A model generated the notes under the pieces. It saw only the letters and a list, made by a program, of their open reading frames with translations, was not told the origin of the DNA and searched no databases. 64,000 nucleotides of DNA, from NCBI RefSeq assembly GCF_024519285.1, contig NZ_JAMZCY010000008.1, positions 124,001 through 188,000 of the forward strand, given 5' to 3'. Shown here piece by piece: positions 46,007-53,551 of the stretch; the first letter of the stretch is position 1; every line of letters begins with the position of its first letter. The stretch is from Cohnella sp. WQ 127256 (GTDB lineage Bacteria; Bacillota; Bacilli; Paenibacillales; Paenibacillaceae). A program made the translations under genes and the position numbers.

Positions 46007-46954
46007 ATGATGAACACAAAAGTTTACGTTGGAATTGATTTGGGTGGCACAAAAATACTCGCGGTAATATTGGACGAAAATGGAGTTACGTTAAATAAGG
46101 CGGAAACAAGCACGAATGCTCATGAGGGTGCTGAACCGGTTATTCAGAGAATGATAGAGCTGATTAAGACCTGTCTGGAGCCCGAACACCAATTAGCTAG
46201 CATCGGTGTTGCGACAGCTGGGACGCTGAATAGCAAAGAAGGTATCGTCGCAACCGCTTCGAACCTGGGCTGGGATCAAGTACCGCTTGGCAAACGGTTA
46301 GGGCAAGAATTTGGCGTTCCTGTAAATTTAGAAAATGATGCAAATGCAGCTGCGTATGGGGAATGGGCAGTAGGAGCTGGGCGAGGAACACAAAATTGCG
46401 TGTATATAACGGCTTCCACGGGTATCGGTTCAGGTATTATTAGTGGAGGGAAGCTCATTCGCGGTCGGGATTCGAGTGCGGGTGAGCTTGGCCATATTAC
46501 GATTGATATGAACGGTCCACGTTGCTTATGTGGGAATATCGGCTGCTTAGAGCTCTATGCTTCTGGAACATCGATTGGAAGAAGAGCGCAGGAGCTTGCG
46601 TCGCAATTCCCGGAGAAGGCAGCAGTGCTGCTAGAAAAAGCGGGCGGAAGTGCGATTACATCACGTCATGTTGCTGAGGCTGCTGCTTTAGGTGATGAAG
46701 TATCCGCTCAAGCCATTGAAGAAGCAGGAAAGGCGCTTGGCAATGGCCTAGTGAGTATTATTCACATTATGAACCCAGAGGTGATCGTTCTCGGGGGCGG
46801 AGCGGCTAGCATCGGTGCTCCATTATTAGAGCCGATGAAGCAAGTGATTGCTGAACGGGGTATCTATTCGCTGACGAACGGGGTTAGAATCGTTAGCCCG
46901 ACTTTGGGTAAAGAAGCAGGAGCGATCGGGGCTGCTCTGTTGGTTGCGGAATAA
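46007..46954 (+). CDS. ROK family glucokinase-like kinase
   Basis: 315-aa cytoplasmic sugar kinase. Phosphate loop GIDLGGTKI, NDANAAAYGEWAVGAGRG, catalytic Asp within ENDANAA, sugar-contact AGELGHI, and the zinc motif CLCGNIGCLE. These are the marks of a glucokinase-type ROK enzyme. Second gene after the ROK repressor; the second Met (46010) is equally possible. Ends at a bidirectional terminator. Confidence 0.92.
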   Translation: MMNTKVYVGIDLGGTKILAVILDENGVTLNKAETSTNAHEGAEPVIQRMIELIKTCLEPEHQLASIGVATAGTLNSKEGIVATASNLGWDQVPLGKRLGQEFGVPVNLENDANAAAYGEWAVGAGRGTQNCVYITASTGIGSGIISGGKLIRGRDSSAGELGHITIDMNGPRCLCGNIGCLELYASGTSIGRRAQELASQFPEKAAVLLEKAGGSAITSRHVAEAAALGDEVSAQAIEEAGKALGNGLVSIIHIMNPEVIVLGGGAASIGAPLLEPMKQVIAERGIYSLTNGVRIVSPTLGKEAGAIGAALLVAE

Positions 46955-46984
46955 TTGGTTGCTGATTTTAAATAACACAATACG

Positions 46985-47026
46985 AAATCCCGTTCTGCGA
47001 AAATTGCGGAGCGGGATTTTTATTTT
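46985..47026. terminator. Terminator between ROK kinase and metallophosphoesterase
   Basis: AAATCCCGTTC / GAGCGGGATTT (one G-T pair) plus T run; serves convergent genes. Confidence 0.82.
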
Positions 47027-47045
47027 AAGTCGAGGTAAGTGGAGA

Positions 47046-48299
47046 TTACATTGTGTTCTGGACGCTTGGCTTCTGCAGCACGAAGTTGTCGAGCATGACG
47101 TCATCAAAGTCATAGGCCTCGTAGGTGAGAGTGTCACCATTGATTCGTATTCCGGAGTACATTTGTTTCTTATTCTGGAAGTGGACCTGGTGGTAGAATA
47201 GATCCGCTTTCTTATCATTAAATTTATTGCCAGAGGTGTTGGTGACTACGTAGACCGTCCCGTTTTCTTGTGTTGTTATTTGGCCGTCTTTCAGTGGATA
47301 GGAGCGCGAGTATTCATGGTTATGACCCTGCAGCACCAAATCTACTTTGAATTGATCGAATAGCGGCACCCATTGCTTAATGATGGAATCCTCTTGTTTT
47401 CCCCCATAAGGTCCTTGGTGTAAAGCAACTATGATCCATGGCTGCTTCGTGCCGGACAAATCTTCAAGGAGCCATTCCTTCTGTTTCTTCTTGTTGGATT
47501 CCGTATTTAGGAAGACGAAATGCGCTGTACCGTAATCAAAGGAGTAGTTAGTGCCGGGAGTCGAGCCTTTCGCCGCATTATCCGGTAAATTAAAGTGTGA
47601 GACAAATCGAGCAGCATTGCCTTCTACTTCATCATGATTGCCGGTTACGGGCATGAGTGGATAGCTGGTCAGCCACTTTTTAGCATAGCCAAAAAAATAG
47701 TCCCAAGACTGCTCCACTTCAGGATCCTCTACCAAATCCCCATTATGTACTATGAAGTTGGCCTCTGGGAAGGTATGGAAGGCTTTGCTTAGCGTCTGTC
47801 CCCAAACCTCGAAGTCCTGTTTAGAAATCCCTTGAGAGTCAGCAACATTAATAAAAGTAAAATCCGTCGTATTAGCTGCTTCCGTTACAAACTCCGCAGG
47901 CTCGCTCCAATCGGTGCCTTTTCCTGTTCCTACTCGGTAGGTGTATCGTGTTCCCGGCTCAAGACCCGTTGCATTCACTTTATGCACCCCTTGGATACTC
48001 TTGTCTCCGGTTTTAATTGTTGTTGTTGTTCCTGTAAAGCGTAGGATGTCTTGTTCGTCAAAATTAGCTGCACGGCTAGTACCTTTAACGATCTGGAGGA
48101 GGGTTGCCGAGTTCGAACTATTCGTATACCACGTGAACGATCGGGTTGATTTGGCATCTTCCTTGAAGTTGGTAACGATCGAATGTGGTTCATTGGTTGT
48201 AGTTAATGGGCTCCTTTGCTGAGTCTGAATATAGGCTAAAGCAATAACTGCCACAAGTAATAGCGCCCCGAGTAACCAAACCCCTTTATGTGCGAGCAT
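47046..48299 (-). CDS. Membrane-anchored metallophosphoesterase with fibronectin-like domain
   Basis: 417 aa. N-terminal TM anchor or uncleaved signal (residues ~5-25), a purple-acid-phosphatase N-terminal Ig/FnIII-like domain to ~150 (LEPGTRYTYRVGTG), then a calcineurin-like phosphoesterase with metal motifs ADSQ, HNGDLVED, GNHDE, and GHNHEYSRS. Acts outside the membrane on a phosphoester. Divergent from the VTC-DUF4956-CotH operon, which makes a phosphate link plausible. Confidence 0.92.
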   Translation of the reverse strand: MLAHKGVWLLGALLLVAVIALAYIQTQQRSPLTTTNEPHSIVTNFKEDAKSTRSFTWYTNSSNSATLLQIVKGTSRAANFDEQDILRFTGTTTTIKTGDKSIQGVHKVNATGLEPGTRYTYRVGTGKGTDWSEPAEFVTEAANTTDFTFINVADSQGISKQDFEVWGQTLSKAFHTFPEANFIVHNGDLVEDPEVEQSWDYFFGYAKKWLTSYPLMPVTGNHDEVEGNAARFVSHFNLPDNAAKGSTPGTNYSFDYGTAHFVFLNTESNKKKQKEWLLEDLSGTKQPWIIVALHQGPYGGKQEDSIIKQWVPLFDQFKVDLVLQGHNHEYSRSYPLKDGQITTQENGTVYVVTNTSGNKFNDKKADLFYHQVHFQNKKQMYSGIRINGDTLTYEAYDFDDVMLDNFVLQKPSVQNTM

Positions 48300-48407
48300 G
48301 GTACAGCCTCCCTTTCATTGCCTTTTCAAGTATGGATCTGTCGATATTAGCGGAAACATTCAGCAAACACTCAGCCCAGCTTAAGGCATATTTCATTTAA
48401 TATTAAG

Positions 48408-48432
48408 TTTACAATCATTATCGCAATGTAAA
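48408..48432. promoter_or_regulatory. Candidate operator in the divergent region
   Basis: TTTACA (48408-48413) and TGTAAA (48427-48432) form an inverted repeat between the two divergent genes. The half sites recall PhoP TTAACA-type hexamers but their arrangement does not fit the direct-repeat consensus. Confidence 0.3.
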
Positions 48433-48472
48433 GTTTAACTTGTTGATGAGAGACAGAATCGAGGTGTAACAA

Positions 48473-49186
48473 ATGAATTCACAACTGAAATACCGTCACG
48501 AGTTAAAGTATCACATGAATCATCATCAGTATCAAATCATTAAACAGCAACTCAAGCATTTATTGATGCTGGACAAGTATGCCGGTTCAACTGGAGATTA
48601 TCATATCAGAAGCTTGTACTTTGATGACATAGAGAACAAAGCGCTTCATGAGAAGTTAGGTGGTGTTCGAGATAGAGTAAAGTACAGAATTAGAATTTAC
48701 AACCGTTCGGACAAAGTCATTCATTTGGAGAAAAAAATCAAATTCAACGATTATGTCTCGAAGGTGAAAGAGCCGTTAACGAGAGAGATGTATGAAGCCA
48801 TTATGGCAGGCGATTATGAGGTGCTGAATAATCCATCCAAACCACTGCTATTGGAAATGTATTATCGGATGAAAAATCAGCTATTAAAACCAAAGGTAAT
48901 TGTTGATTATGTACGGGAAGCCTACATTCACCCGGCTGGCAACGTTCGGATAACGTTCGACAAAAGGCTCCAGACGGGATTAAATCAAGTCGATATCTTT
49001 GATCCTAACCTGTGCACGATTAATGCATTCGATGAAGATTTCATGGTGTTTGAAGTGAAATATGACGAGTATATCCCTGAATATATACGAGCTTTAGTGC
49101 AAACCAACGGTTTGGTCAGACAATCCAATTCTAAATATGTAACATGCAGAAAATTGCTGAAATTCAATTCCTGGGAGGACCAATAA
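48473..49186 (+). CDS. VTC domain protein, polyphosphate polymerase-like
   Basis: 237 aa, soluble. The VTC-type tunnel-fold signature is visible: RHELKYHM at the N terminus, IRSLYFDD, VKYRIRIYN, HLEKKIK, and FEVKYDEYIP near the C terminus. Yeast Vtc4 of this family makes polyphosphate from ATP; the conserved basic residues are present here. ATG behind GAGGTG. First of three tightly packed genes with DUF4956 and CotH proteins. Confidence 0.88.
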   Translation: MNSQLKYRHELKYHMNHHQYQIIKQQLKHLLMLDKYAGSTGDYHIRSLYFDDIENKALHEKLGGVRDRVKYRIRIYNRSDKVIHLEKKIKFNDYVSKVKEPLTREMYEAIMAGDYEVLNNPSKPLLLEMYYRMKNQLLKPKVIVDYVREAYIHPAGNVRITFDKRLQTGLNQVDIFDPNLCTINAFDEDFMVFEVKYDEYIPEYIRALVQTNGLVRQSNSKYVTCRKLLKFNSWEDQ

Positions 49187-49187
49187 T

Positions 49188-49901
49188 ATGGAACCAAATA
49201 CAACAACGGCAACAGAGGCGAAAACGACCTTTTCCGATATTCTAAAAAATTCAGTTCAGGAAAACTTCACGAACGACATCGATATTAGTAAGATCATCAT
49301 TACCTTGCTTATTTCCTTCTTCGTGGGGCTGTTTATTTATGTTCTTTACAAGCGTATCTTCAGTGGCATTTTGTATTCCAAGAGCTTTAATGTGTCGCTG
49401 ATCGGCATGACGCTGATTACCTCAATGGTCATCATTGCGATTAACTCGAATCTGATCTTGTCACTTGGGATGGTCGGAGCGCTCAGCATCGTTCGGTTCA
49501 GAACACCGATTAAGGACCCAACGGATTTGATATTTCTATTCTGGGCAGCAGCTGCGGGAATCGTAACAGGTGCTGGTTTCTTCTCTCTAGCGATTATTGG
49601 TTCAATTATTATCGGACTCGTTCTTTTTGTATTCGTGAAGAAGGCTTCACTGGAAACACCATATCTACTTGTTGTGAATTGTGAAGGAGATAGTAGCGAG
49701 CAAGCGATTCATAAGCAACTAAATGTTCTTGTTAAAAGGTTTAACGTGAAGCAGAAGACAGTAACAAGCAACAACATCGAGATGACGGTGGAAGTGCGTT
49801 TGCGTGATCAAGAAACTCGATTTGTTAATCAACTCATGGCACTTAATGGTGTGAAGAACGCTGTTCTTATTAGCTATAGTGGCGATTACGTATCACAATA
49901 A
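49188..49901 (+). CDS. DUF4956 membrane protein
   Basis: 237 aa with three to four TM helices, including FVGLFIYVLYKRIF and the family hallmark LGMVGALSIVRFRTPIKDPT (~residues 92-115). The C-terminal ~80 residues are cytoplasmic with an alpha/beta pattern. Starts one base after the VTC gene. Its role is unknown, but it is typically next to VTC genes; a membrane partner of the polymerase is a reasonable inference. RBS GGGAGG. Confidence 0.88.
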   Translation: MEPNTTTATEAKTTFSDILKNSVQENFTNDIDISKIIITLLISFFVGLFIYVLYKRIFSGILYSKSFNVSLIGMTLITSMVIIAINSNLILSLGMVGALSIVRFRTPIKDPTDLIFLFWAAAAGIVTGAGFFSLAIIGSIIIGLVLFVFVKKASLETPYLLVVNCEGDSSEQAIHKQLNVLVKRFNVKQKTVTSNNIEMTVEVRLRDQETRFVNQLMALNGVKNAVLISYSGDYVSQ

Positions 49902-49915
49902 TGGGTGGTGAGAAA

Positions 49916-52024
49916 ATGAGGTCGCGGAAGTCCTATACGGTTTTGATTGGTTTCTTCGCTGTCGTGCTGGCTTGCACTTTACTGTGGAACATACGTATCC
50001 AAAGCGTGGATAGTGTAGTTCACGCATGGTCCAACTCGGCAGCAACTGAAGAGATTAAGCAGAATATTTTTCCTAAAGATAAGGTCGTGGATGTGAGGAT
50101 CACAATTGACGAGGACGATTTTCAAAATATGCTGGATAATGCATCGGCAGAAGAGATGAAGACGGCCTCAGTTGAATATAACGGGATCAAATTAGACAAC
50201 ATTGGTATTCGCACGAAAGGTAATCTTTCGTTACGTAGCGTTGTTTCATCGGATTCAGATCGATACAGCTTTAAGCTGAGCTTCGATGAGTATATATCGG
50301 GTCAGACCTTAAGTGGAATTAGCAAAATCAATCTAAACAACAATTATAGTGATGCAACGAGCATGAGGGAATTTCTAACCTATGAGCTTGCGGAGTCTAT
50401 GGGATTGCCGACACCAGAGTATTCATACGTCAACGTGTATGTGAATGGAGAGCTTTGGGGCTTTTATTTGGCAATTGAGCAAATTGGTGATGCTTATTTA
50501 GAAAGACATTTCGATAACTCGTATGGAGCACTATATAAAGCAGAGTTCGGCGGAGGCGGCGGTGGAGGTGGCTTTGGCGACAGAGGTGCTGGAGGGGCAG
50601 GAGGTGTAAGCAGCTCAGGCGGCGGGGATTTACTATGGCAAGACGATAACATCGAATCCTACTCTAGCCTTGTACAGAAGTCGAAATCTTCGAATGACGA
50701 TATTCTAGTGGATATGCTGGATGAGCTGAATAACGGAACGGATTATGAGAAGGTGCTGGATGTTGAAGGGGCACTCAAATATATCGGCTTGAATGCTGTT
50801 ACCGTTAATATGGACAGCTACTTAGGATCTAATCAGCAAAATTATTATTTGTATGAAGATGATGGAGTGTTCTCCGTGTTGCCGTGGGATTACAATATGT
50901 CCTTTGGCGGCATGGGGAGTGGAAGCTCTCAAGTGATGATCGATGAGCCAACGCAGGGTGCTTTAGCAGATCGGCCGTTAATTGCTAAGCTACTTGGAGT
51001 GGCAGAGTATAAGGAAAAGTACCATGAAATGATACAAAGCATGATTAATGGTTACTTGTCCGATGAGGTGTTCGAAGCAAGGGTAAACGAGATTAAAGAG
51101 ATGATTTCACCGTATGTTAAGAAAGATCCACGCCCTTTCTATACCTACGATCAGTATGAAAGTGCGATACCGCAGCTCGTAACCTTTACGTCTAGCCGAG
51201 TGGCTAACGTATCTGGGCAATTGGACGGTTCGATTGCTGCTTCCGGGGACGGAAGTGGGAGCGGTAGTGGTATGGGCGGCGGAGGCATGGGTGGCTTTGG
51301 CGGTGGTCAGATGCGTCAAGGAGACAGAACGCAGCTGGGTGGTCAGCGACCAACTGGTGAGCAAGTGCCGAGCGGTATGCAAACGCCAAGCGATAACAAG
51401 ACATCGAGTGACGGTAACGCCGCTAGCAAAATTCCGAGTGGGGAGAAAGCATCGAGTGATGGGCAAGCAACTAACGGAGCTCGGAGTGGTGAGGAAATGA
51501 GCAGTCGAGCTCAAGATGCTGCTATTCGCACAGTAACCCTGGACGCTCATATGCAAAGCGATGTTATGCTCACGGATTTTTCACCTACTGATGGCAAAAG
51601 CGTAGCAGAAGCTGAGCAAGGACAAAGTAGTCAGACCCAGCAGAATGAACAGGGAGCTCAAGTCCCAAATGGTCAAGGAGCTCAAGCGCCGAATGCGCAA
51701 GGTGGTCAAATGCCAAATGATCAAGGAGCTCAAGCGCCGAATGCGCAAGGTGGTCAAATGCCAGATGATCAAGGAGCTCAAGCACCGAACGGGCAAGGTG
51801 GTCAAATGCAAAATGGTCCTGGTGGGGAGTTTGGTGGAGGCGACAGAGGTTTTGGCGGAGGTCAAGGTGGCCCAGGAGGAATGGGTGGCATGGGTGCTAT
51901 GGGCGGGCAAGCAGGAATTCAACCTCAAGGTAGCAACGAAGGAGTCATCACAACAGCTGTTGCTTTGGCGGTACTCGGCTTAGCTGGTCTGTTTGTGACC
52001 TTGTACAAACGTAAACGGCTTTAA
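49916..52024 (+). CDS. CotH-like kinase family protein with Gly-rich and repeat segments
   Basis: 702 aa from ATG 49916 (GGTGGTGAG just upstream; ATG 49901 overlaps the DUF4956 stop). N-terminal TM segment, then a CotH kinase core: VVDVRITIDEDDFQNML, IGIRTKGNLS, MREFLTYELAESMGLPTPEY, GFYLAIEQIGD, and the catalytic-type LPWDYNMSFGG. CotH in Bacillus is a secreted protein kinase of spore coats. The core is interrupted by a Gly-rich stretch (~208-230) and followed by low-complexity sequence with 16-residue repeats (51674-51817) and a C-terminal TM helix plus KRKRL. No LPXTG. Third gene of the VTC operon. Confidence 0.88.
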   Translation: MRSRKSYTVLIGFFAVVLACTLLWNIRIQSVDSVVHAWSNSAATEEIKQNIFPKDKVVDVRITIDEDDFQNMLDNASAEEMKTASVEYNGIKLDNIGIRTKGNLSLRSVVSSDSDRYSFKLSFDEYISGQTLSGISKINLNNNYSDATSMREFLTYELAESMGLPTPEYSYVNVYVNGELWGFYLAIEQIGDAYLERHFDNSYGALYKAEFGGGGGGGGFGDRGAGGAGGVSSSGGGDLLWQDDNIESYSSLVQKSKSSNDDILVDMLDELNNGTDYEKVLDVEGALKYIGLNAVTVNMDSYLGSNQQNYYLYEDDGVFSVLPWDYNMSFGGMGSGSSQVMIDEPTQGALADRPLIAKLLGVAEYKEKYHEMIQSMINGYLSDEVFEARVNEIKEMISPYVKKDPRPFYTYDQYESAIPQLVTFTSSRVANVSGQLDGSIAASGDGSGSGSGMGGGGMGGFGGGQMRQGDRTQLGGQRPTGEQVPSGMQTPSDNKTSSDGNAASKIPSGEKASSDGQATNGARSGEEMSSRAQDAAIRTVTLDAHMQSDVMLTDFSPTDGKSVAEAEQGQSSQTQQNEQGAQVPNGQGAQAPNAQGGQMPNDQGAQAPNAQGGQMPDDQGAQAPNGQGGQMQNGPGGEFGGGDRGFGGGQGGPGGMGGMGAMGGQAGIQPQGSNEGVITTAVALAVLGLAGLFVTLYKRKRL
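51674..51817 (+). repeat. 48-bp in-frame tandem repeat in the CotH-like gene
   Basis: Three consecutive 48-bp copies (51674-51721, 51722-51769, 51770-51817), each coding a 16-residue Gln/Gly/Pro/Asn unit of the form QGAQAPNAQGGQMPND. Near-identity of copies suggests recent expansion. Confidence 0.88.
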
Positions 52025-52070
52025 TAAGGTTAGCTTAAGGAACGATGTTCAACAATCGACGGAGTGCGCA

Positions 52071-52196
52071 GCTACAGTTCGATGAAACCGAACTGCACGC
52101 ACAAATTGCCCTAAATGTTCGCTACAGTTCGACGAAACCGAACTACACAGCACCAAATGCCCTAAATCCGCGCTACAGTTCGATGAGACCGAACTG
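52071..52196. repeat. ~50-bp palindromic tandem repeat (three copies)
   Basis: GCTACAGTTCG(A)nGAnACCGAACTg at 52071, 52121 and 52172. Each has a CAGTTCG / CGAACTG inverted repeat with a 7-nt loop (arm changed to CGAACTA in copy 2), separated by ~28 bp of looser similarity including CCCTAAAT. Between convergent genes; function unknown. Confidence 0.85.
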
Positions 52197-52235
52197 TTCT
52201 CGCAATACAACCGCAACCCAAATCCAATTCAAACA

Positions 52236-52292
52236 AAAAAAACCTTTTCACCAGCCTGCACAATAACACGTGCAGGCTGCGAAAAGGTTTTT
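52236..52292. terminator. Bidirectional terminator between CotH and odhB
   Basis: Long stem AAAAACCTTTTC..AGCCTGCA / TGCAGGCT..GAAAAGGTTTTT. Confidence 0.9.
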
Positions 52293-52304
52293 GCTTTTGA
52301 GGGA

Positions 52305-53546
52305 TTAACCTTCGAGCAATAGCGTTTCTGGATCTTCGAGCATTTCCTTGATTTTCACAAGGAATTGTACAGCTTCTGCACCATCAACGATTCTGTGGTC
52401 GTAGGAGAGAGCGATGTACATCATTGGGCGGTTTTCCATACGTTCAGCATCGATAGCTACTGGACGAAGCTGGATCTTGTGCATACCAAGAATACCAACT
52501 TGAGGTGCGTTCAAGATCGGAGTGGACAGCAACGAGCCGAATACGCCGCCATTCGTAATTGTGAACGTTCCGCCTTGAAGCTCGGACAATTCCAAAGTAT
52601 TGTTACGAGCTTTACCAGCCAATTGTACGATCGTGCGCTCGATCTCAGCAAAGCCAAGACGATCCGCTTCACGCAAGACAGGAACAACTAAGCCTTCCTT
52701 AGCGGAAACCGCGATACCGATATCGTAATATTTTTTGACGATAATGTCTTCGCCGTTAATTTCTGCATTCAGATGAGGGAATGCACGCAATGCGCCTACA
52801 ACTGCTTTAGTGAAGAAGGACATGAAGCCTAAGCCCACATCATGCTTCTCTTTGAATGAATCTTTGCGGCGTTTACGAACTGCAAGAATAGCAGTCATAT
52901 CAACTTCGTTAAAAGTTGTGAGCATTGCAGCCGTTTGTTGCGCTTCAACCAAACGCTTGGCGATCGTTAGACGACGACGTGACATCCGTTTACGCTCTTC
53001 TGGTTTGTTTGAATTCGATGTTGCTTTGTCAGGAGCAGCCGATTTAGCAGCCTGTGGTGCAGCACTTGCAGGAACTGTACCCGCAGATGCAACATCACTC
53101 GAGTGAATACGTCCAATTGGATCACGAGCAGGCAATGTGCTTAGGTCGATTCCCTTTTCTCTAGCAAGCTTCCTTGCTGCCGGAGTAGCGAGTGTAGCAC
53201 CGCTATCGTTACTGCTAGAAGAAGCAGTAACAGCCGGAGCAGCAACGGGTGCCGCAGTAGGAGCAGGTGCAGTTTCTTGTTTTGGAGCTACAGCTGCAGC
53301 TGCGGCTTGGCCAGCAGCACCAATTTTGCCGACAGATTCACCTATTTTTACAGTATCCCCTTCATTCGCGAGAATTTCCGCAACAACGCCATCTTGATCG
53401 GCGCTAATTTCTAGGTTTACTTTATCTGTTTCAAGTTCTAATAGAAGATCACCTTGTTGAACTGTATCTCCAACTTTGACGATCCATTTTGAGATTGTTC
53501 CTTCGGTAATGGATTCACCCATCGCCGGTACTATAATGTCACTCAT
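52305..53546 (-). CDS. odhB: Dihydrolipoyllysine succinyltransferase, E2 of 2-oxoglutarate dehydrogenase
   Basis: 413-aa core subunit that transfers the succinyl group to CoA in the TCA cycle. Lipoyl domain with [12 protein letters not shown] (lipoyl Lys near 43), an Ala/Pro-rich linker, an E3/E1-binding domain ([20 protein letters not shown]), and a catalytic domain with the active-site motif [10 protein letters not shown]. Start follows GGAGGT. Lies 5 bp after odhA in the same direction. Lipoylation could come from LplJ. Confidence 0.97.
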   Translation of the reverse strand: MSDIIVPAMGESITEGTISKWIVKVGDTVQQGDLLLELETDKVNLEISADQDGVVAEILANEGDTVKIGESVGKIGAAGQAAAAAVAPKQETAPAPTAAPVAAPAVTASSSSNDSGATLATPAARKLAREKGIDLSTLPARDPIGRIHSSDVASAGTVPASAAPQAAKSAAPDKATSNSNKPEERKRMSRRRLTIAKRLVEAQQTAAMLTTFNEVDMTAILAVRKRRKDSFKEKHDVGLGFMSFFTKAVVGALRAFPHLNAEINGEDIIVKKYYDIGIAVSAKEGLVVPVLREADRLGFAEIERTIVQLAGKARNNTLELSELQGGTFTITNGGVFGSLLSTPILNAPQVGILGMHKIQLRPVAIDAERMENRPMMYIALSYDHRIVDGAEAVQFLVKIKEMLEDPETLLLEG

Positions 53547-53551
53547 TGCTG

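Noticed and set aside
51980-52024. Sortase LPXTG anchor in the CotH-like protein
   Set aside because: TM and basic tail are present but no LPXTG-type motif precedes them.
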